The notes beneath the pieces are model-generated. The model was not told the DNA's origin. It made no database searches and saw only the letters and a program-made list of their open reading frames with translations. A stretch of DNA of 64,000 bases from Leptospira bouyouniensis (GTDB taxonomy: Bacteria; Spirochaetota; Leptospiria; Leptospirales; Leptospiraceae): assembly GCF_004769525.1 (NCBI RefSeq), contig NZ_RQFT01000002.1, positions 1 through 64,000 on the forward strand, written 5' to 3'. The position numbers and the translations under genes are program-made. Numbering within the stretch: the stretch's first letter is position 1; each line of letters starts with the position of its first letter. Below are positions 56,001 to 64,000 of this stretch, piece by piece.

Positions 56001-58892
56001 TTTTTTACTACCACTGTGCCAACTTTTGTTGCTGGTGTCTCTTCCGCAGTAGTTACAGGTATTTCTACAGTGCTTTCCTCGACTGAAGCCTTGATGGTAT
56101 TAGCAGCAAATACAACTGTTCAAACAATTTCTGGATATGAAATCGGTGGTAATAATGGAGCGGCTGCAGGTTTTGTGAATGGCGTCGCTATGGTTGGGAC
56201 TGGTGGTGGTCTGGGATTGCATATTTCTGAAAATGAAGGGAATTTTGGTGCCGCTATTGGAATAAATGCTGGTGGCATTGCAGCTGGTTTGAGTGTAGAT
56301 CCGACAGGCTCACTTTCTGCGCAAATAGGTTTAGCATTGGGAAGCCCAGCAGGTCCAACCGTGGGTGTTAATATTGGTCCAGGAGGAAATACTACAGGAG
56401 TGGTAACAGTTCCTTTTAATCCTGCAACAGGCTTCGAAGTCAGTTTTGGAGATGGCCAAGCTACTGAAGTGGGAATTGTCACTAATGTAGGCGTTGGAAC
56501 TGGGACAAATGTATCAATTGGCACTGGGGGCGTTGAAATCTCAACAAATGTTGGCAATGTTACTTCAAATGTTGGCGTCGATACCAATGGAAATATCACA
56601 GGAGATATAAATCTCAATAATGGACCAGGTGGAACTTATGATGTAAGTTTTGGAACTGGACAAGCCACTACAGTCACAGTAACGAATGGAAATACAAATG
56701 CTGTAATAGGCCCAGATGGAGTAACAGTCACTACAACTACTGGGTCTACTGAGGCTATCGTGAATGTAAATGGGGATGGTGAAATATCAGGAAATGTAAC
56801 TTCCGTAAACCCAGGTGGTTCCTATGAAGTAAGTTTTGGAACTGGTGAAGCAACAACGATTGTTGCAACTGATGGAACATCGGAAGTTCAAATTGGCCCC
56901 GACGGTGTTAGTGTTTCCACAGAAATAAACGGTGAACAGGTTTCAGTTGATTCGAATGGAAACACGACTATCAATGGTTCAACCCCAGAAGAACTCATCA
57001 ATTCCATCGACTTAACAAATCCTCTCACATTTGGTGTGAGCCCTGAGGCATTTGCTGATTTAACGGCAGGTCTTGCTATTGATGAAGTCAATGGATTTGT
57101 TGATTTCTTGAATTCGTATCCAGCTGACCTTGCAGCCTTAGGTTTATCAGGTATGCTTGGTGCGTATCTCTTCACCATTGGAAGAAGGGAGGAAGAGGAA
57201 GATGCGCTTTTAGATGGGGAAACCGAGTCTGATCAAGATCAGCCAGTGGATGGCGAAACAACCATAACTGATAGAGGGGGTGTTCCTTTAGACGGTGCTG
57301 GTGGTGGAGCTTCCCCCGGACTAAGTATGAAGGATCCCAACATTGGACCTGGTGGAACTTATATTGATGCACAATTTACATTCAAAAGTATCGCAGATAC
57401 CAAGGCCAAGTTAGAAGCATACAATGCGAAGTTTGGAACAAACTTTACCTATGCTGAGCTGATGTTTTACAATACGCCTTACGATACTGCGGGGCCAAGC
57501 CCCGGTAATTCTGCTGGATCATCTATAATTCCTGCAGATAAGAAAATGTTTTTTCCTCCATTTGGCTCAACGATCGACAATAGTGATTTATTTCAATTGG
57601 AAGAGTTTGTAATAGATCCTAACGATAAGTTATTTCTCTATAAGCAAGTTAATGCTTTTAACTTGAATAATGGCACAGAATATACTTGGCAACAAATTGC
57701 AGATCTAAACGGGATTAAAAATCCAAATGAAATAAAGACTGTTACTAAGTTTTATATCCCAAGTAACATTGATCGGGCAGCAAATGGATTGGAGAGTCTA
57801 GGAGATATACGTAAGGCAGCAGCGGAAAAGGCTAAGGCAGAACTTATCATTAAAATGATGAAAGAAGAGTCATCGAATGTCGCAAATCGGGAAGATTTAG
57901 TGGGAACCCCAGGTGATCTTTCCGGTCCAGAAAAATTGGGTTGGGAAATTATCTCTATTAAGCCTCCTGTCACGCTCCAGTATCCTGGAGGTTATTTTAC
58001 AAGTCCTTTAAATCCGGAAGTAATTTATGAGCAGAAACTATCCGGTTATAACAAAGACGGATCTCCAGCAGTGAATATGCAAAAGGTCACCGAAAAACTG
58101 GTAACGGATGAAAATGGATATACTTATCGGAAGAAAACTTTTGAAGTCTGGGATGCCACTTCCGATCCAGCAGACTGGGTGACATTGAATCATGGGGATG
58201 CGATTACATCTGATCCGGAGGGAAGGTTAAGGGTGATTCCTCAAGGCAAAATTGAAGAATATATCACCAAGAACAATATCCACAATGCACAGGTAACAGT
58301 GAATGGAATGGACAACCAAGGTTTGGATGCCATTCAAATGTACCAAGCGACTACGGCAATTCGCAACCAAGAATCGCCAAGAGAAGCGGTAATTCCGACG
58401 TTTCATATATTTAAGGATGACAATCTGGCAAATAATGCGAAAGACGTTGTACAAGGAAGTTACAACCCTGCGACAAATGGATATTTTGGAAGTCAATCTG
58501 TGATTGAATCCATTCAAAAGTTTATTTCTGCAGGGGCGTTCACGGAAGGTGGAACTTTGATTGGCCATAGTGCTGGTGCTTTTAATGTCGCAAGAGCTAT
58601 AAGTGCAGGGCTGAAATCCAAAGCAATCGATCTTGAAAAATTAGAGAATCTAAATGTGCAAACCTATGGTGGCGTACATGATATGATTTTGAATTCTGTG
58701 GTAAATTCCTGGATAGATACTTATAATAGTAAGGATGTTGCGGATCTTGTGAGTTATCCAGGAGAGGATAAAACAAAAGATAATTATGTAAAGATCACTG
58801 ACTCGACGGGTCCCGCCTACAATGAAAGTGTCGTCAGACATAACTTTCTAACAGAATATACAGACGATTTCAGAGAACATCAAGAAATATGA
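53013..58892 (+). CDS. Giant secreted repeat protein with GHSAG serine-hydrolase toxin tip
   Basis: 1959 aa from the ATG at 53013, chosen because it follows AGGGTA; the frame opens with TTG at 52977. A signal-type segment (about residues 29-50, cut after LSA) begins a long helical region to about 900, a Gly/Ala tandem repeat (933-968), a hydrophobic segment, three repeats of about 62 residues with SFGTGQATTV (1139-1326), a linker, and a C-terminal hydrolase. The tip has GHSAG with S1853, D1911 (or 1908), and H1943, a lipase/esterase-like triad in order. I associate the scaffold with TIGR04388 from memory. Predicted role: an exported toxin or effector acting on lipids or esters. A lipoprotein gene overlaps its stop. 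Confidence 0.8.
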   Translation: MKKLNAKGNHFTWISLFWKKSNQRYTSAILIFAYLLTFFSPLVSLSAQVTVPVLNNQQFQNQDLMEAYAIADRQATSVEHWDTLVNTYLYNLYTNWQETAEAKISEFVAAVNTSDAYNSVEAYREYVYNGLQGQKAILEQNWMEEAETAIQLRRESFLLSNTLSTYNSVEVNSTQTQTNLGTNPNQNAIEQAQEAVRIAREQWEREHANAIANGLFQYELAIGSADRTYENLVSQIATTESQFLTQLENLRTYENTVRTQISTKVNQLQTYLQSNSVFYETDANGTPIIDINHLTSDGQNLKSLMTQMQDAIANKSSLTTISGMLKDYLAAQESVAASNKSYWQGKVYGVSDLNNIISAANVGNNFLSDPVIAAIKSYFDNGYDVNALKSFINQRLGLNTNFKYVQSISAIDMVGTSSSYNPYPVTIGSGGTGENYSSVGDNAFTYWATGCGYWGVFLCITQDFQEESVRTNLEFTLYDANADSNASAWGSYSTSLDGMVSTWESAIIPAISNWENQVSLYASQYASWKAQSESILAEAALTRDAEVSGISEARANWLSKMNALQQSGDVVWGTVESSLSEKSAAIQNAVSSGITGKELSDFISSKASDLTEILSVLPQRPTVELDTKLIQTAGLQTPQVSDSFFTAANNSFLTDLGSIQQFMNSLDKTFTGAQNLALANSMNTIAENATMNGMSQIYNSLTAAGATASYDSNGNIVVTQSIYNGQANLRAGADATSASSYDAGMSNYSTVVVAPESIKLSNTGGLFDTWNNSTIFTEFQSNANQFSSSFNQVAARLNSSLTDVARMNQRGAEAFQASAISQANTAQMVKSLAETLASGGTVQSWAKSQAEGYVKSQVAQAISNATGGAVSADLIVAFLNKRQADKAKKEAERKKTMQVVQTVAAIATVIAVGVMTGGFGLVGSVGTAGGTGGGAAVAGGSGGAAVAGGSGGAAIAGGSGGAAIAGGSGGGFLSAVGSIASSVGSAFVSVASSVATFFTTTVPTFVAGVSSAVVTGISTVLSSTEALMVLAANTTVQTISGYEIGGNNGAAAGFVNGVAMVGTGGGLGLHISENEGNFGAAIGINAGGIAAGLSVDPTGSLSAQIGLALGSPAGPTVGVNIGPGGNTTGVVTVPFNPATGFEVSFGDGQATEVGIVTNVGVGTGTNVSIGTGGVEISTNVGNVTSNVGVDTNGNITGDINLNNGPGGTYDVSFGTGQATTVTVTNGNTNAVIGPDGVTVTTTTGSTEAIVNVNGDGEISGNVTSVNPGGSYEVSFGTGEATTIVATDGTSEVQIGPDGVSVSTEINGEQVSVDSNGNTTINGSTPEELINSIDLTNPLTFGVSPEAFADLTAGLAIDEVNGFVDFLNSYPADLAALGLSGMLGAYLFTIGRREEEEDALLDGETESDQDQPVDGETTITDRGGVPLDGAGGGASPGLSMKDPNIGPGGTYIDAQFTFKSIADTKAKLEAYNAKFGTNFTYAELMFYNTPYDTAGPSPGNSAGSSIIPADKKMFFPPFGSTIDNSDLFQLEEFVIDPNDKLFLYKQVNAFNLNNGTEYTWQQIADLNGIKNPNEIKTVTKFYIPSNIDRAANGLESLGDIRKAAAEKAKAELIIKMMKEESSNVANREDLVGTPGDLSGPEKLGWEIISIKPPVTLQYPGGYFTSPLNPEVIYEQKLSGYNKDGSPAVNMQKVTEKLVTDENGYTYRKKTFEVWDATSDPADWVTLNHGDAITSDPEGRLRVIPQGKIEEYITKNNIHNAQVTVNGMDNQGLDAIQMYQATTAIRNQESPREAVIPTFHIFKDDNLANNAKDVVQGSYNPATNGYFGSQSVIESIQKFISAGAFTEGGTLIGHSAGAFNVARAISAGLKSKAIDLEKLENLNVQTYGGVHDMILNSVVNSWIDTYNSKDVADLVSYPGEDKTKDNYVKITDSTGPAYNESVVRHNFLTEYTDDFREHQEI
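55809..55916 (+). repeat. Four tandem 27-bp repeats
   Basis: Four 27-nt units encode GGAAVAGGS, GGAAVAGGS, GGAAIAGGS, GGAAIAGGS inside the giant toxin's glycine-rich linker. Copies are nearly identical, so unit number probably varies between strains without changing frame. Confidence 0.85.
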
Positions 58893-59752
58893 TTCAAAAA
58901 TTCATACGATTTTACAAACTGAGTCCGATTGTTCTGTGTATAACTATGGGTCAGGTCTGTTCTTTATCGAGCAAATTTCACCTAGTTAATAAGTATTTGT
59001 TAGAAGATAAAAATATTTTCATTTCCAATGCGAAAGACGAACTAGATCGTCATGTAAGTTATTTTATTCTTCCTGAAATAGTTAGTGGTATTGGTTTGGG
59101 TATTAGTGAAGAAAAATTGTATCAACTCATTGGTAGTCGAAAATTTAATGAAAGATTTACTTATAATCTTACGCTTCCGAAAAGAATTAAATATTTAAAA
59201 TATATTCCGGTTTCAAAGATAGTTGTTTTCTTTGGCGGAAGTACAACTGTTACTCGCGATGTAAGATCAACTCGTTATAATACGAGAGAACGGATGTCAG
59301 TCACCTTTTATTTTTATAGAGACCGATTGATTCACAAAACTATCATTCATACAGATAATGTTGAAGGAAAGAAGGTTTTTCTTCCTCTTACTTCTGATGA
59401 AATTATGAATGCGAAGCCATACGTTCCTGACTCATTAGATACGACGAATGGATTAGCTGGTACAAATTACTGGCATGATGCAAAATACTATGGTTTCGTA
59501 AATGGTTTCTTAGCAGAAAAAAAAACTTTAGAGGGGAAAAGGTATTTTATACCGAATGTAAAGGTTAGTAACTATATTTTAGATGAAGATTTTTTTACAA
59601 AAAATTATTGTGAACTCTTTGCATACTGGGAATTCCCTGATTTCGAATCAGATTTACAAAAATCTGGCTATTACCAACTGAAAGCAAAACTTGACAAAGA
59701 CTACGAATATAAAACTGGCTATTGGGCAGTAAAAGAAAATTCTAAATTTTAA
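58889..59752 (+). CDS. Putative immunity protein of the lipase-tipped toxin
   Basis: 287 aa. Starts ATGA over the toxin stop. Signal segment with possible lipobox (MGQVC near residue 24). The mature protein (NAKDELDRHVSYF, YTLNLTLPKRIKYLK-like, WHDAKYYGFVNGFLAE) has no family I recognise. The four-base overlap, export and sole pairing with the toxin suggest immunity to the hydrolase. Confidence 0.65.
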   Translation: MIQKFIRFYKLSPIVLCITMGQVCSLSSKFHLVNKYLLEDKNIFISNAKDELDRHVSYFILPEIVSGIGLGISEEKLYQLIGSRKFNERFTYNLTLPKRIKYLKYIPVSKIVVFFGGSTTVTRDVRSTRYNTRERMSVTFYFYRDRLIHKTIIHTDNVEGKKVFLPLTSDEIMNAKPYVPDSLDTTNGLAGTNYWHDAKYYGFVNGFLAEKKTLEGKRYFIPNVKVSNYILDEDFFTKNYCELFAYWEFPDFESDLQKSGYYQLKAKLDKDYEYKTGYWAVKENSKF

Positions 59753-59782
59753 TCATTATTTTTAGCCGGCATCTTTTTACTC

Positions 59783-60436
59783 ATGAAATTTAAGTTAACC
59801 CCCCTCCATCATCTCTCCAAAACCCAGAAAATCATATTCTCCATTGGCTTTCTTCTCTTCCTCGTTGGTTCCATCTTTTATGGCACTCGCAAATACCGCG
59901 AATCCCAATTTTCAAATTCAATTATTTGCCTCTCTGGAGATTGTTCGAGTGGTTTTGGTAAGATCCAATACTCTACTGGTGAAATCTATTCAGGCCAGCT
60001 AAAAAATAAAATTCCCAATGGGAATGGAAAAATGGATTTCAAAGACAAAGCCGTCTACGAAGGGGATTGGGATATGGGTCAAATGGAGGGTTACGGAATT
60101 TACACATACCCAGATCAAAATGTTTTTTCTGGCAAGTTTCAGAAAAACAAACGGGAAGGATTTGGGAAGTTTTCGATCGGCCATTATTCAATCCAAGGGA
60201 AATGGGAAAAAGATTTTTTAGAAGGTGAAGCTCTCATTGGATACGAAGGTAAAAAATGGAGTGGCTTTTACAAAAGAGGAAAACTCATATCAGGATACGG
60301 AATCCTTTTTTATCCCGAAGGAAAACGTTACATAGGCCAAGCCAGAAACGGGAAACGAAATGGATATGGCCAATTAGAAAATGCAAAAGGTGAGATCTTA
60401 GAAAAAGGGAAGTGGGAAGATGATCGAAAAATTTAA
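59783..60436 (+). CDS. Membrane-anchored MORN-repeat protein
   Basis: 217 aa. One N-terminal helix (IIFSIGFLLFLVGSIFYG), then six or more MORN repeats (YSGQLKNKIPNGNGKMDFK, YEGDWDMGQMEGYGIYTY). MORN repeats bind membranes or partner proteins. It overlaps the next gene by 17 bases, so the two probably act together. Confidence 0.8.
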   Translation: MKFKLTPLHHLSKTQKIIFSIGFLLFLVGSIFYGTRKYRESQFSNSIICLSGDCSSGFGKIQYSTGEIYSGQLKNKIPNGNGKMDFKDKAVYEGDWDMGQMEGYGIYTYPDQNVFSGKFQKNKREGFGKFSIGHYSIQGKWEKDFLEGEALIGYEGKKWSGFYKRGKLISGYGILFYPEGKRYIGQARNGKRNGYGQLENAKGEILEKGKWEDDRKI

Positions 60437-61115
60437 AAATACTTGGGAAAAATTCATAAATTATTTTCTTTTTAATATTCAGTTTAACTTTTCGATTAAT
60501 AAAGATTCTAATAAAAATTTCGGAATTAAAAATATTCTTAAGTTTAGTTTTTATTCTTTTTTATGCATTCAGTTCGTTGGCATGTTACTTCCAAATATAC
60601 TATATCTTTTAAATTTTGATTTTATTTTAAAATACCAAGAAGATTTAACCTATGAATCACTTGCTCAGATTAAATATTTTGGATTCTTTATCTATTTACT
60701 AACGCATTATCCAATCAATCAATTTACAATCTTAATTTTAGTTTCACTGTATCTGGGATTTTTGATTAGTGCATATGTCTTGGCAGATTATCTATTTGGA
60801 GATTCTGATTTAAACTGGAGTGGTGCAGCAATTTTGGGATTCACATCCTATTTGCCATGGCAATTTACAATGTCTACCATGAGTCTGAGCTATGTATTCT
60901 TTTTAGTGAATGGATTTCCAAGTGATCATTACTTACGCCAGTGGTTTGTGATCATAAACACTTACCTTTTACTTTTTAGTTTTTTGCTGACATTTTATCT
61001 TGCTATTAAAAATGCTGGTATAATTTCAAAATTGAAACTTAGAAAAAGAATTTTGATAAGCTTGTTCCCTTGTATTTTATTTATTTTAATAGCAGGGATT
61101 CTCACATCTGAGTAG
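60420..61115 (+). CDS. Yip1-like membrane protein
   Basis: 231 aa with about five membrane helices (for example FSFYSFLCIQFVGMLLPN, ILILVSLYLGFLISAYVL) in a layout like bacterial Yip1-domain proteins. Overlaps the MORN gene. Function unknown; a transport or envelope role is possible. Confidence 0.65.
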   Translation: MIEKFKNTWEKFINYFLFNIQFNFSINKDSNKNFGIKNILKFSFYSFLCIQFVGMLLPNILYLLNFDFILKYQEDLTYESLAQIKYFGFFIYLLTHYPINQFTILILVSLYLGFLISAYVLADYLFGDSDLNWSGAAILGFTSYLPWQFTMSTMSLSYVFFLVNGFPSDHYLRQWFVIINTYLLLFSFLLTFYLAIKNAGIISKLKLRKRILISLFPCILFILIAGILTSE

Positions 61116-61116
61116 A

Positions 61117-61671
61117 TTATTTTTTCTCCAATTCTTGGATTCTCTTTTTCGTTTCATCAATTGCTTGTCTGTTTGATGGATCTATTTTTGATAAAAATAT
61201 TTTATATTCTTGGATTGCGTCCTTTTTCCTTTTTAATTTTGCGTAGGTAGCTGCAAGATTGAATCGTGCTTCTAAATTTTCATGATTTGGTGAATTTTGA
61301 ATCGCCTTTTTGTAGCTTTTTAATGCTGAATTATAATCGCCAAGTTCGTAAAAACATTTCCCCAGATTATAATGGCCACGTATATATTTTGGATTTATTT
61401 GAATCGTTGATATGAATAGCGGTTTTGCTAGGTCATATTGTTTTAATGTTAAATGGATTGCTCCTTGGTTGTTAATATAATCTAGATTTTTTGGATCTAA
61501 CAAGCTTGCTTTTTTAAAAAGTTGTAAGGCTTCCGTTGGATTACTTTTTGCAATGACTAGTGCATGTTTGTTAATTTCTAATGCTTCTTTAGTGAGTTCG
61601 TTTTCACTATTTGATTTTGTGCAACTTAAAATAAATATAAAAGGAATAATAAAAATTAAGATATTTCTCAT
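61117..61671 (-). CDS. TPR-repeat lipoprotein
   Basis: 184 aa with lipobox FILSC (residues 13-17). Several TPR units (NPTEALQLFKKASLLDPKN, GHYNLGKCFYELGDYNSALK, HENLEARFNLAATYAKL). Convergent with the Yip1-like gene (1 base between stops). Probably a scaffold in the envelope. Confidence 0.85.
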   Translation of the reverse strand: MRNILIFIIPFIFILSCTKSNSENELTKEALEINKHALVIAKSNPTEALQLFKKASLLDPKNLDYINNQGAIHLTLKQYDLAKPLFISTIQINPKYIRGHYNLGKCFYELGDYNSALKSYKKAIQNSPNHENLEARFNLAATYAKLKRKKDAIQEYKIFLSKIDPSNRQAIDETKKRIQELEKK

Positions 61672-61710
61672 GAATGAAGAGTCCTGGGTCTTTTGTTTAA
61701 ATCAGGTATA

Positions 61711-61747
61711 AAAAATACCTCTGGCATTAAAAACCAAAGGTATTTTT
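61711..61747 (-). terminator. Intrinsic terminator after the NHL gene
   Basis: A 14-bp stem with one mismatch (61711-61724 with 61734-61747) and a nine-base loop; on the minus strand it ends in six T. It lies 22 bases after the NHL gene stop. Confidence 0.85.
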
Positions 61748-61768
61748 GATTTTTGGAATTTAATCAAA

Positions 61769-62893
61769 TTAAGGAACGATTTTCCTAATCGCATTATTTC
61801 CATAATCACCAACAAATAAGTGCCCATTACTATCAGTGGCAATTCCATAAGGTTGATTAAATCTTGTGTTGAATCCAATTCCATCTACAAACCCAGAAAT
61901 ACGAGTTGTAGCACCAGCTATGGATGTTACTACGCCATCACTTGTAACTTTACGAATTGCACTGTTTGTGGAGTCAGAGACGTAAAGATTACCAGAACTA
62001 TCCAAGGTGATTCCAATTGGTTGCGTGAATCGAGCAATGGTACTAACACCGTTCACATAACCAGAAATTCCAGAGGGAGAACCAGCTAATGTCGTTACGA
62101 CACCGGCACTTGTGATTTTTCGAATTGCGTTATTATTCGTATCTCCGATGTAAAGATTTCCTGCACTATCTACTGCGATGCCACTTGGACGAGTGAACCT
62201 AGCAGAGGTTCCAGTTCCATCAACAAAGCCAGAAACGGAGGTAGTTGAACCTGCAATAGTAGTTACTACACCTGCGCTTGTAACTTTACGAATGGCATCA
62301 TTTTGGCCATCGGCGACATATATATTTCCGGCAGTATCAATTGCAAGCCCTAGAGGTTGGTCGAACTTTGCTGCACCACCTGTTCCATCGACAGCACCCA
62401 TTCCTCCGCCTCCACCAGCCAAAGTAGTGACAACACCTGCGCTTGTAATTTTCCTAATTACCATGTTTAATGAATCACCGACATAAACGTTTCCAGCACT
62501 GTCTACAGCAACTCCAAAAGGTTCATTGAATCGTGCGGCAGTTCCTGTTGCATTTGTTAAACCTGAAACACCAGTATCTGATCCAGCAAAAACTGTTACA
62601 ACACCTGCACTTGTAATTTTGCGAATACAATGATTACCAGTATCGGCAACATACATATTTCCAGCGCTATCGAAAGCTATGCCATTCGGTTGTTTGAACT
62701 TTGCTGCTGTACCTGTCGCATCAACCAGACCTGAGGAGGCCTGTCCAGCAAAGGTTGAGACTACAGCAGTGCTAGTTGGCTGAGTTGCAAGTTGCAGGAA
62801 TAGAAATGTGGTTAAATCATCATTGCTATCTTTTGTTTTGCAATTTGAAATAAAAAACAATAGTAAAAGAGTAGTAAGAATTTTATTTGTCAT
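61769..62893 (-). CDS. NHL-repeat beta-propeller lipoprotein
   Basis: 374 aa from the ATG at 62893; the frame extends to 62929, but this start sets the signal first. Lipobox FFISNC (residues 13-18). Six NHL repeats of about 55 residues (GIAVDSAGNLYIGDTNNNAI, RKITSAGVVTTLAGS) should form a six-bladed propeller. Likely a surface or periplasmic binding protein. Confidence 0.9.
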   Translation of the reverse strand: MTNKILTTLLLLFFISNCKTKDSNDDLTTFLFLQLATQPTSTAVVSTFAGQASSGLVDATGTAAKFKQPNGIAFDSAGNMYVADTGNHCIRKITSAGVVTVFAGSDTGVSGLTNATGTAARFNEPFGVAVDSAGNVYVGDSLNMVIRKITSAGVVTTLAGGGGGMGAVDGTGGAAKFDQPLGLAIDTAGNIYVADGQNDAIRKVTSAGVVTTIAGSTTSVSGFVDGTGTSARFTRPSGIAVDSAGNLYIGDTNNNAIRKITSAGVVTTLAGSPSGISGYVNGVSTIARFTQPIGITLDSSGNLYVSDSTNSAIRKVTSDGVVTSIAGATTRISGFVDGIGFNTRFNQPYGIATDSNGHLFVGDYGNNAIRKIVP

Positions 62894-62915
62894 TTTTAAC
62901 ACCAGTGTTATGGGA

Positions 62916-63494
62916 CTATAAGTATCCATCTTTCTTTAATCGTACTACCAAGGTCTGATAAGTATTAAGAAACAATTCTTCTTTATTCTTTGTTGGACCA
63001 CCAGTAAATGGAAACACAAAAATCATAGGTAACCAAGATACCATCGTCACAGAATCCTTTAATTCATAGTTACTATTTTTATTTCCTTTCACTGCAGATA
63101 CCTTAATGTCTACACTGATAGTTTGCCAAAATGGAATAATGGTTAACGAAGATGCATTAAAAAGTCGAGGAAGTACTAACCATGCGCTTGTATCGTCAAA
63201 ACCAACACCATCAATAACCAATTGCGCTTCTTTTGGACCTTCCACAAGATCACAACAGCCAGATTCTAAAATAGCCTTATCAAACCAGCTTTTATGGATC
63301 GCTGCCCAAGAAACTGGATCAATACCTGGTGGCGATTCAAATTTCCAACGACTGAATACTTTTACTCGCTCTGTTTTGTTAGATACATAATCTGAAGCTT
63401 GTACCAGAGGTAACTTATTTGCTTTAAAAGTTGCGCATCTTAATCCAACTATACAGATGAAAATAAGAGTAGATTTAAAAAGAAGTTTCTTCAC
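62916..63494 (-). CDS. Lipoprotein of unknown function
   Basis: 192 aa. Lipobox IVGLRC (residues 15-20). Mature part contains SGCCDLVEGPKEAQLVIDGV and a hydrophobic stretch WLPMIFVFPFTGG. The layout (variable lipoprotein with an assembly-like domain) is common in Leptospira. Starts upstream of the NHL gene on the same strand and overlaps its longer 5' frame slightly, so the two may form an operon. Confidence 0.7.
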   Translation of the reverse strand: MKKLLFKSTLIFICIVGLRCATFKANKLPLVQASDYVSNKTERVKVFSRWKFESPPGIDPVSWAAIHKSWFDKAILESGCCDLVEGPKEAQLVIDGVGFDDTSAWLVLPRLFNASSLTIIPFWQTISVDIKVSAVKGNKNSNYELKDSVTMVSWLPMIFVFPFTGGPTKNKEELFLNTYQTLVVRLKKDGYL

Positions 63495-64000
63495 TTTTTT
63501 AGTCCTTAAATTTGTAATAAAGTAAAAAATAATGACTCGTATGTATACTAATTTCTTGGAAATTTTGAGATTTCTCTTCGAATTTTTGGATATTTTTAGT
63601 AAAAAGCGTTTTAGGCAAGCGCTAGTAGATTTTTATTGAATCGTTCGCTTTTACAGAAAATCAAGAAAGTAGAACGGAAAAATGAAATGTATCTCCAGTG
63701 TTTCATTTTAATACTTTTAATTTTGAATTTAATTTATAGCTTAATTCGAAATCTCCATTTGAAAAATTGTGAATTGATTTCAGATTAGGAAATTAATGAG
63801 TTCTTTCGTTCCCAATTATTTCAATTCTAAAAATTTTGATGTAATTTATCGACTAAATGGCAATATTGAATCAGGATTTTAATCATACTTTTTGTAAAGG
63901 ATGTACGAGTACACTCATAAACGGTATGGGAAGGTCAGATAGGTAACAAAAGAGACAACTCACATAGGTAACATCTACAATGAGTATCGGAGGACAATCC
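63495..64000. other. Terminal non-coding region, possible mobile-element edge
   Basis: About 500 bases, AT-rich, no supported gene in the first 400. Near the end ATAGGTAACA occurs twice, about 28 bases apart (63940s and 63960s), followed by a possible start ATG at 63980 (MSIGGQS) running off the window. Repeats before a short ORF are compatible with the edge of an insertion element, but it cannot be identified. Confidence 0.3.

Noticed and set aside
55621..56617. Minus-strand ORFs rich in Pro/Leu/Gln opposite the giant toxin
   Set aside because: They mirror the Gly/Ala and Val/Thr repeats of the plus-strand gene and have no start signals.

Overview
The window looks like accessory DNA from a Leptospira-type spirochaete. 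Evidence: AT-rich sequence, many lipoproteins with loose spirochaete-style lipoboxes (for example FSVLTC, VINQC, LVLLKC), NHL/TPR/MORN/YwqK-type proteins, and a giant repetitive secreted protein that I associate from memory with the Leptospira long structural-protein family (TIGR04388). A parA-parB pair, an HUH-type Rep with an origin-like region, two HTH replication-type proteins and several toxin-antitoxin loci suggest a plasmid or an integrated plasmid/phage segment. I see no tRNA, rRNA or CRISPR array.

Layout. 0-5 kb: a defence pair, namely a reverse transcriptase-nitrilase fusion of the DRT1 type and an SRA-like/HNH (McrA-like) endonuclease, separated by two small exported or membrane proteins. 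5-7.5 kb: a replication module with an HTH protein, a hairpin flanked by paired 9-bp-spaced repeats, and an HUH Rep. 7.5-14.3 kb: decayed genes (tandem AAA ATPase, BamE-like lipoprotein, membrane protein), a DUF4143-type ATPase, hipBA, and an HTH protein. 14.5-30 kb, minus strand: a dense array of toxin C-terminal modules alternating with putative immunity lipoproteins. 30-36.9 kb: parAB, small secreted and lipid-anchored proteins, an M23-like toxin remnant with its lipoprotein, and a second HTH protein. 36.9-40 kb: a VapBC-like pair, a SLOG protein, phd with a dead PIN toxin, and a frameshifted ArdC-like gene. 40-52.7 kb: an operon with a TolC-like channel, two lipoproteins, a periplasmic adaptor, two RND proteins and a TPR lipoprotein. 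53-61 kb: a 1959-aa secreted repeat protein tipped with a GHSAG serine-hydrolase domain, its coupled lipoprotein, and MORN and Yip1-like membrane proteins. 61-64 kb: TPR, NHL-repeat and other lipoproteins, then non-coding DNA.

Main proposal: the window carries a polymorphic toxin system. Long scaffold proteins, or 5'-truncated copies of them, end in different enzymatic tips: a papain-like Cys-His-Asp peptidase (three copies), an M23-like peptidase, a MepA/M15-like peptidase and a lipase-like hydrolase. Almost every tip or tip remnant overlaps or nearly abuts the start codon of an exported protein, mostly lipoproteins, as immunity genes do. Several 5'-truncated tips begin directly behind the stop codon of an upstream lipoprotein gene, the arrangement of orphan toxin/immunity cassettes gathered by recombination. 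The RND/TolC operon just upstream of the only full-length toxin could be its exporter; that link is inference from position only.
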